Assembly: GCF_002943565.1 (NCBI RefSeq)
Contig: NZ_PJCH01000005.1
Location: forward strand, 248,001 to 312,000
Reading direction: 5' to 3'
Source of the DNA: Hyphococcus luteus
Lineage (GTDB): Bacteria > Pseudomonadota > Alphaproteobacteria > Caulobacterales > Parvularculaceae
DNA length: 64,000 bases
Shown here: positions 60,093-64,000 of the stretch, piece by piece
Position numbering within the stretch: position 1 is the stretch's first letter
Layout: each line of letters starts with the position of its first letter
Translations under genes and position numbers: made by a program
Notes under the pieces: model-generated
The model's database searches: none
Told to the model about the DNA's origin: nothing
What the model saw: the letters and a program-made list of their open reading frames with translations, nothing else

Positions 60093-61598
60093 CTACTCCT
60101 TCGCCGGCAGGAGGCTGTCGAGCACGCTCTTTTCCGGCGCAAAGGAAAGCGCCACTTCCGCAACGCCGTCCGGCGCCGGGGCGCGGGTCATGAAATCGAC
60201 GCTGGCGCCTTCGGCGACTTCCGTCTCGCTGGCGGCGAATGTCCAGCGCGCCAGGAGCTCGCCCCGGGGCCCGAGCGCTTCGGCCTGCAGGAGGGGCGCG
60301 GCGACGGCCGCCTCGGTGTCGTTCGTAAGCTTGCCGGTGATCTCGATGGTCGGCCCGCCGGTCGACATGGCGAGACGGTGGTTCACATTCTCGATGGAAA
60401 GCCCGTAAGGGTTCGCCTCGATGCCGATCACGGCGTAGGCGTCGGCGGCCTTCGGCGCGGCTTTGACGATCTCGTCGCGATAGATGAAGAGCGCGTAGGC
60501 GGCGCCCGCGACCACCGCAAGCCAGGCGGTCCAGCCGAAGGCGCGCAAAGGCGTCAGCCGGTTTTTCTCCCGCGACTCGGCGCGCCGCCGGGCCTTCTTC
60601 AAGGCGCGTTCAAGCTCGCGCGGGGTCACGCGAAGCGCCGCGAAAAACTCTTCATCGAACGCATCGGGATCGAGCGGACGGACATCCTCCATGCGCGCCA
60701 GCGCGGTCGCGCGGCGGCGTTCGGCGCGGATCCGGCGGCCGAAGCCGCGGCCGCGCTCGCCCGCCCCGTCGCCGACATCCTCCCAATCGGCGTCGACGAC
60801 ATAGGCGCCGTTGAAGGCGTCGTTTTCATCGTCCCGGTTTTCATCGTGGCCGCGCGCGTCTTCGTAACGGTCGTCCGAGCGATCATCCGGGCGCGCATCC
60901 ATGCGTTCGTCATGACGCTCATCATGACGGCGGTCGTTTTCATCGTCCGCAAAGCGCAGCGATTCGCGCGAGTCCCTGTCATCGCCCTTGTCATCATCCT
61001 TGTTCTTGCGCTTGCGCGCGAAGAACGGACGGCGCTCGGCCTCGTCGTCATCGTCCTCGACGAGAAACTGGCGGCCCTTGCGCCAGCCTTTCTCGGCGGG
61101 CGCGTCATCCTCGTCGCAATAATCGCTCCGGGCGTCGCGGCGCCTGTCGTCGCGGCCGGCATCGCCGCGATATGACTCTTCGCGGTCATGACGGCTCGCC
61201 GGCGTATCGAACAGCGAATCATCGTCTTCATCGTCGTCGAAACCGCCGCGCGGTCCGCGCCGGGCGGAATAGCCGCGCCTTTCTTCATGATTGTCTTCGC
61301 GTTCGTCGTCACGGTCGTCATAGGCGCGCCCGCGCCTGCGGGAGGCGCGGCGGTCGTCGCCGTCTTCATCGGCAAAGCCCACCTTGATGCGCGGGCGGGC
61401 TTCGTCCTCTTCGTCCTTGTCTTTGTTTTTACGGCGCGATGAGGGTTTTTCCTCAAGCGGCTCGACGTCGATCAGCTCCGGCGCCGGCACGAACCAGCTT
61501 TCGCCGCAGGCCGAACAGCGCACCGATCGCCCGTTTGGGGAAAACCGGTCGTCGTCGACATCGTAGCGCGTGGCGCAATCGGGACAGGTGATTATCAT
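60093..61598 (-). CDS. MJ0042-type zinc-ribbon membrane protein with long charged disordered region
   Basis: The 501-residue protein opens with the zinc finger MIITCPDCATRYDVDDDRFS and VRCSACGESWFV (two CxxC). Residues about 45-300 are an Asp/Arg/Glu/Lys-rich low-complexity region (DDRDDEREDNHEER-like). One transmembrane helix follows (AFGWTAWLAVVAGAAYALFI), and a C-terminal domain (IEITGKLTNDTEAAVAAPLL) resembles DUF3426. It is divergent from ftsE, as in many alphaproteobacteria. Exact role unknown. Confidence 0.88.
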   Translation of the reverse strand: MIITCPDCATRYDVDDDRFSPNGRSVRCSACGESWFVPAPELIDVEPLEEKPSSRRKNKDKDEEDEARPRIKVGFADEDGDDRRASRRRGRAYDDRDDEREDNHEERRGYSARRGPRGGFDDDEDDDSLFDTPASRHDREESYRGDAGRDDRRRDARSDYCDEDDAPAEKGWRKGRQFLVEDDDDEAERRPFFARKRKNKDDDKGDDRDSRESLRFADDENDRRHDERHDERMDARPDDRSDDRYEDARGHDENRDDENDAFNGAYVVDADWEDVGDGAGERGRGFGRRIRAERRRATALARMEDVRPLDPDAFDEEFFAALRVTPRELERALKKARRRAESREKNRLTPLRAFGWTAWLAVVAGAAYALFIYRDEIVKAAPKAADAYAVIGIEANPYGLSIENVNHRLAMSTGGPTIEITGKLTNDTEAAVAAPLLQAEALGPRGELLARWTFAASETEVAEGASVDFMTRAPAPDGVAEVALSFAPEKSVLDSLLPAKE

Positions 61599-61690
61599 GT
61601 CGGGCCAGAATCGTTTAAGGGTTCGCTGGCGACAGGCGCGCGCATCAGGCCGCGCCGTTTTGCCATGCTGGGATCAGGGCCGGGATCAGG

Positions 61691-62386
61691 ATGAACGCCG
61701 GGAAGGAAATCGTCAGATTCGAAAAAGCCGGCCTCGCCTATGAGGAGGCGCCGGAAACGCTGAGCGACATTTCGATGACGCTGCGCGAAGGCGAGTTCCG
61801 TTTTCTCACCGGGCCTTCCGGCGCGGGCAAAACGTCCCTCTTGAAAATGATTTACCTCGCGCACAAACCGACGCGCGGCCGGTTCTTCCTGTTCGGCGAA
61901 GACGCCATGGAGGCGCCGCGCGAAGCATTGCCCGCGCTGCGCCGGCGCATCGGCGTCGTCTTCCAGGAATTCCGTCTCCTCGATCATTTCACGGCCTATG
62001 AAAATGTCGCGCTGCCCATGAAAGTCGCGGGCGTTAACCAAAACCAATACCGGGAAGACGTAAGCGAACTCTTAAATTGGGTGGGTTTGGGCGACCGCAT
62101 GGACGCCAAGCCGGCGACGTTGTCGGGCGGCGAGAAACAGCGCGTGGCGCTCGCCCGCGCGCTTGTTTCAAAGCCGGATCTCATCCTCGCCGACGAGCCT
62201 ACGGGCAATGTCGACCCCGCCATGGGCGAGCGGATTATGAAATTGTTCGTGGAGCTCAATAAACTCGGCGCCGCCGTGATCGTCGCGACGCACGATCTCC
62301 ATCTCGTTCAGTCGATCGGCAAGCCGGTGTTAAGAATTGCTAACGGAAAGGTAACGCGCAGCGCCGGGGCGGGCGGCGCCGGATAA
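61691..62386 (+). CDS. ftsE: Cell division ATP-binding protein FtsE
   Basis: The 231-residue ABC ATPase has Walker [18 protein letters not shown], the Q-loop region [20 protein letters not shown], signature [16 protein letters not shown], Walker [14 protein letters not shown] and the H-loop [11 protein letters not shown]. With FtsX it regulates peptidoglycan hydrolases at the septum. It is followed directly by ftsX with a 2-bp gap. Confidence 0.95.
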   Translation: MNAGKEIVRFEKAGLAYEEAPETLSDISMTLREGEFRFLTGPSGAGKTSLLKMIYLAHKPTRGRFFLFGEDAMEAPREALPALRRRIGVVFQEFRLLDHFTAYENVALPMKVAGVNQNQYREDVSELLNWVGLGDRMDAKPATLSGGEKQRVALARALVSKPDLILADEPTGNVDPAMGERIMKLFVELNKLGAAVIVATHDLHLVQSIGKPVLRIANGKVTRSAGAGGAG

Positions 62387-62388
62387 TC

Positions 62389-63342
62389 ATGACGCAGGCG
62401 GAAGAAACAAAAAAGCGCGGAAAAAGCGCCGGGGACAAGCCGGCTCGGCGCGGCCTGTTCCGGCGCGGCACGGCGCCGCTCTTGCCGGAAGCGGGCGCTG
62501 CGGGCGCGCCGCTCACCGCCGTTATCGCCGTCATGTCGTTTCTGGCCGTGCTCGCCATGGCCACGCTCCTAATCGTCAATCACGCCGCCAGCGAATGGAC
62601 GTCGGCCTTGAGATCGGAAATCACCGTCCAGGTGAAAGGCGCAAGCGCCGAGGATATTTCCAACGGCGTCGAGGCCGCCATGCGCGTCCTTAACGACACC
62701 GACGGCGTCCTTGAAGCGACAGCGCAGAGCCAGAAAGATTCGGCGGCGCTGCTCGAACCCTGGCTCGGCGAAGGCAATGTGGAGGCCTTCCTCACAATCC
62801 CGGCCATTATCGAGGTGAAGGCCTCGCCCGCCCTGCGCGACAATCTCGACCTTTTGCGCAACCGCCTCGCCGCCGCGGCGCCGGGCGCGAGCCTCGACGA
62901 TCATGCGCGCTGGCATGACCGGCTCGCCAGCGCCGCGCGCTCCGGACAGGCGCTCGCCTTCGGGGTCTTTCTCCTCGTCATGGGCGCGGCCTGCGCGATT
63001 TCGATCTTCGCCGCCCGCGCCGGGCTCGCCGCCAATCACGAGATCGTCTCCGTCCTGCATCTGGTGGGCGCGACCGACGCCTTCATCGCCGCCGAAGTCC
63101 AGAGACGGTTTTTCATTCTGGGCCTCAGGGGCGCGCTCATCGGACTCGCCGCCGCCCTCGCCGCGCTTGTGCTGGCCGGTCTCGCCGTGCGCGCCGGCGG
63201 CGGCGCGGACAATTTCCTGCCGGATCTGCGGCTCGGCGGCTGGATGGTGTTGTGGCTTGTCACGGCACCGATCGCCACCTGCCTCGTCACCGCGCTCACC
63301 GCGCGGCTGACGGTGCTCAACACGCTCAGCAAACAATATTGA
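62389..63342 (+). CDS. ftsX: Cell division protein FtsX
   Basis: The 317-residue membrane partner of FtsE has a basic cytoplasmic N-terminus, a first helix (TAVIAVMSFLAVLAMATLLI), a periplasmic domain (about 65-175) and three C-terminal helices in an FtsX/MacB-type domain, with ANHEIVSVLHLVGATDAFIA being the conserved coupling segment. It likely transmits ATP-driven movement to a periplasmic hydrolase regulator. Confidence 0.93.
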   Translation: MTQAEETKKRGKSAGDKPARRGLFRRGTAPLLPEAGAAGAPLTAVIAVMSFLAVLAMATLLIVNHAASEWTSALRSEITVQVKGASAEDISNGVEAAMRVLNDTDGVLEATAQSQKDSAALLEPWLGEGNVEAFLTIPAIIEVKASPALRDNLDLLRNRLAAAAPGASLDDHARWHDRLASAARSGQALAFGVFLLVMGAACAISIFAARAGLAANHEIVSVLHLVGATDAFIAAEVQRRFFILGLRGALIGLAAALAALVLAGLAVRAGGGADNFLPDLRLGGWMVLWLVTAPIATCLVTALTARLTVLNTLSKQY

Positions 63343-63464
63343 ACCGCCGCGTCCGCCCCTGCATGCCGGCGGGGGCATGGCCGAGTGTCGCGTCAAGGTT
63401 AACTGGCGCGGTCGGAATCAATCGGCTATCGTAACGCCGGGCGGCGGTTTTGACGGGTAAAACT

Positions 63465-64000
63465 TTGAAAAAGCTGGTCTCAGCACTGATTTTCCTGGCG
63501 CTCGCCTGGGCCGGCGGGTTCGCCTTCTTTCTCGCCGCCCTGCCAAAGCCGGACGGGGAAAGACCGATCGCAGCGGACGGCATTGTCGTCTATACCGGCG
63601 GCGGCGGCGTCCGGATTTCCTACGCCATGGGCCTGTTGGCGGACGGCGCCGGTCAACGCCTTCTCATCTCCGGCGTTCACCCCGACACCTCTGCGGCGCG
63701 ACTTTCGGAATTCTGGGTCGGTCCGCGCGAGCGGTTCGATTGCTGCGTCGATCTCGGCCGCGAGGCGCTGACCACGGAAGGCAACGCCGACGAACTGAAA
63801 AGCTGGGCCGAAACCCATCGCTACAAGCGCATCATCCTGGTGACGTCCGACTATCACATGCCTCGCGCCGTCGCCGTCACCCATGCGCGCATGAAAGGCA
63901 TCGCCATTACGCCTTATGCGGTCTCCTCCGGCTATATCAGCGAGAACGGGCTGCCCGCCTCCTCCCAGGCCTTCGGCAAGCTCGCCGGCGAATACACCAA
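63465..64000 (+). CDS. YdcF/DUF218-family protein (3' end beyond window)
   Basis: About 178 codons are present; the gene runs off the window. A signal anchor (LVSALIFLALAWAGGFAFFL) is followed by the DUF218 fold: ADGIVVYTGGGGVRISYAM, LLISGVHPD, the acidic TTEGNADELKSWA segment and the diagnostic ILVTSDYHMPRAVAV. SanA/ElyC/YdcF proteins of this family act in envelope integrity. The start is uncertain: TTG at 63465, or TTG at 63450. The ftsE-ftsX-ydcF order is common in alphaproteobacteria. Confidence 0.85.
   Translation, partial: MKKLVSALIFLALAWAGGFAFFLAALPKPDGERPIAADGIVVYTGGGGVRISYAMGLLADGAGQRLLISGVHPDTSAARLSEFWVGPRERFDCCVDLGREALTTEGNADELKSWAETHRYKRIILVTSDYHMPRAVAVTHARMKGIAITPYAVSSGYISENGLPASSQAFGKLAGEYT

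Noticed and set aside
63343-63464. Possible tRNA-like sequence between ftsX and the YdcF gene
   Set aside because: No acceptor/T-loop pattern (GGTTCRANNCC) could be matched; no tRNA was found anywhere in the window by eye.

Overview
The window is GC-rich chromosomal DNA from an alphaproteobacterium. That inference rests on the RegB/RegA (PrrBA/ActSR) redox pair with a Sco/SenC gene beside it, a cta cluster for an aa3-type oxidase with CtaG/Cox11 and a CoxF-like protein, the gene order tlpA | argH-lptM-lysA-TIGR02302 then hpt / zinc-ribbon | ftsE-ftsX-ydcF, an intracellular PHB depolymerase, and a VPLPA-CTERM sorting tail. A Hyphomonadales/Parvularculales-like relative is plausible, but the sequence alone does not settle it. 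I see no rRNA, tRNA, CRISPR array, phage or intact transposase gene.

Layout. (1) 1-10.9 kb: a surface-polysaccharide region with an FkbM methyltransferase, an O6-alkylguanine DNA repair protein, a VPLPA-CTERM secreted protein, a GT2 glycosyltransferase, a flippase-like membrane protein, a SAM methyltransferase, a GT4 glycosyltransferase and two tandem paralogous GT-C-type membrane proteins. (2) 10.7-21.7 kb: a small membrane ORF, polA, a VOC protein, PHB depolymerase, senC/regB/regA, a large M16 protease and an NTF2-like lipoprotein. (3) 21.7-26.4 kb: a cluster of three related palindromic elements, a PhoB-like repeat operator, and an envelope operon (MotA/TolQ-like, MotB/OmpA-like, secreted unknown, M23 lipoprotein). 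(4) 26.4-36.0 kb, minus strand: cytochrome c oxidase structural and assembly genes (ctaC, ctaD, acyltransferase, small membrane protein, ctaB, coxF-like, ctaG, ctaE, lipoprotein, DUF983, SURF1, DUF2306). (5) 36.2-48.7 kb: tldD, gluQ, aldo/keto reductase, DUF1287, YccF, two unknown secreted proteins, an RHH antitoxin-like protein, HIG1, YbjN, then etfBA, 3-hydroxyacyl-CoA dehydrogenase and dodecin. (6) 48.7-64 kb: two tandem paralogous lipoproteins, tlpA, argH-lptM-lysA, DUF5658, TIGR02302, hpt, zinc-ribbon protein, ftsE, ftsX and a truncated YdcF-family gene.

Most of the gene content is ordinary and well conserved. The unusual signals are mostly non-coding: three homologous ~88-nt structured repeats side by side (21715-22029); two copies of a double-hairpin element whose stems covary (48704-48786 and 56230-56319); a 100-bp element with perfect 16-bp terminal inverted repeats (56357-56456); and a four-fold 11-bp-period TGTCAT array over a minus-strand promoter (22433-22472). 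Among proteins, the notable points are a ~105-residue insertion in cytochrome oxidase subunit II, a palindromic repeat reading through the N-terminus of a DUF1287 gene, a putative cysteine-peptidase-like lipoprotein and a tandem pair of unrecognised lipoproteins. No comparison against other genomes was possible, so novelty is unproven.
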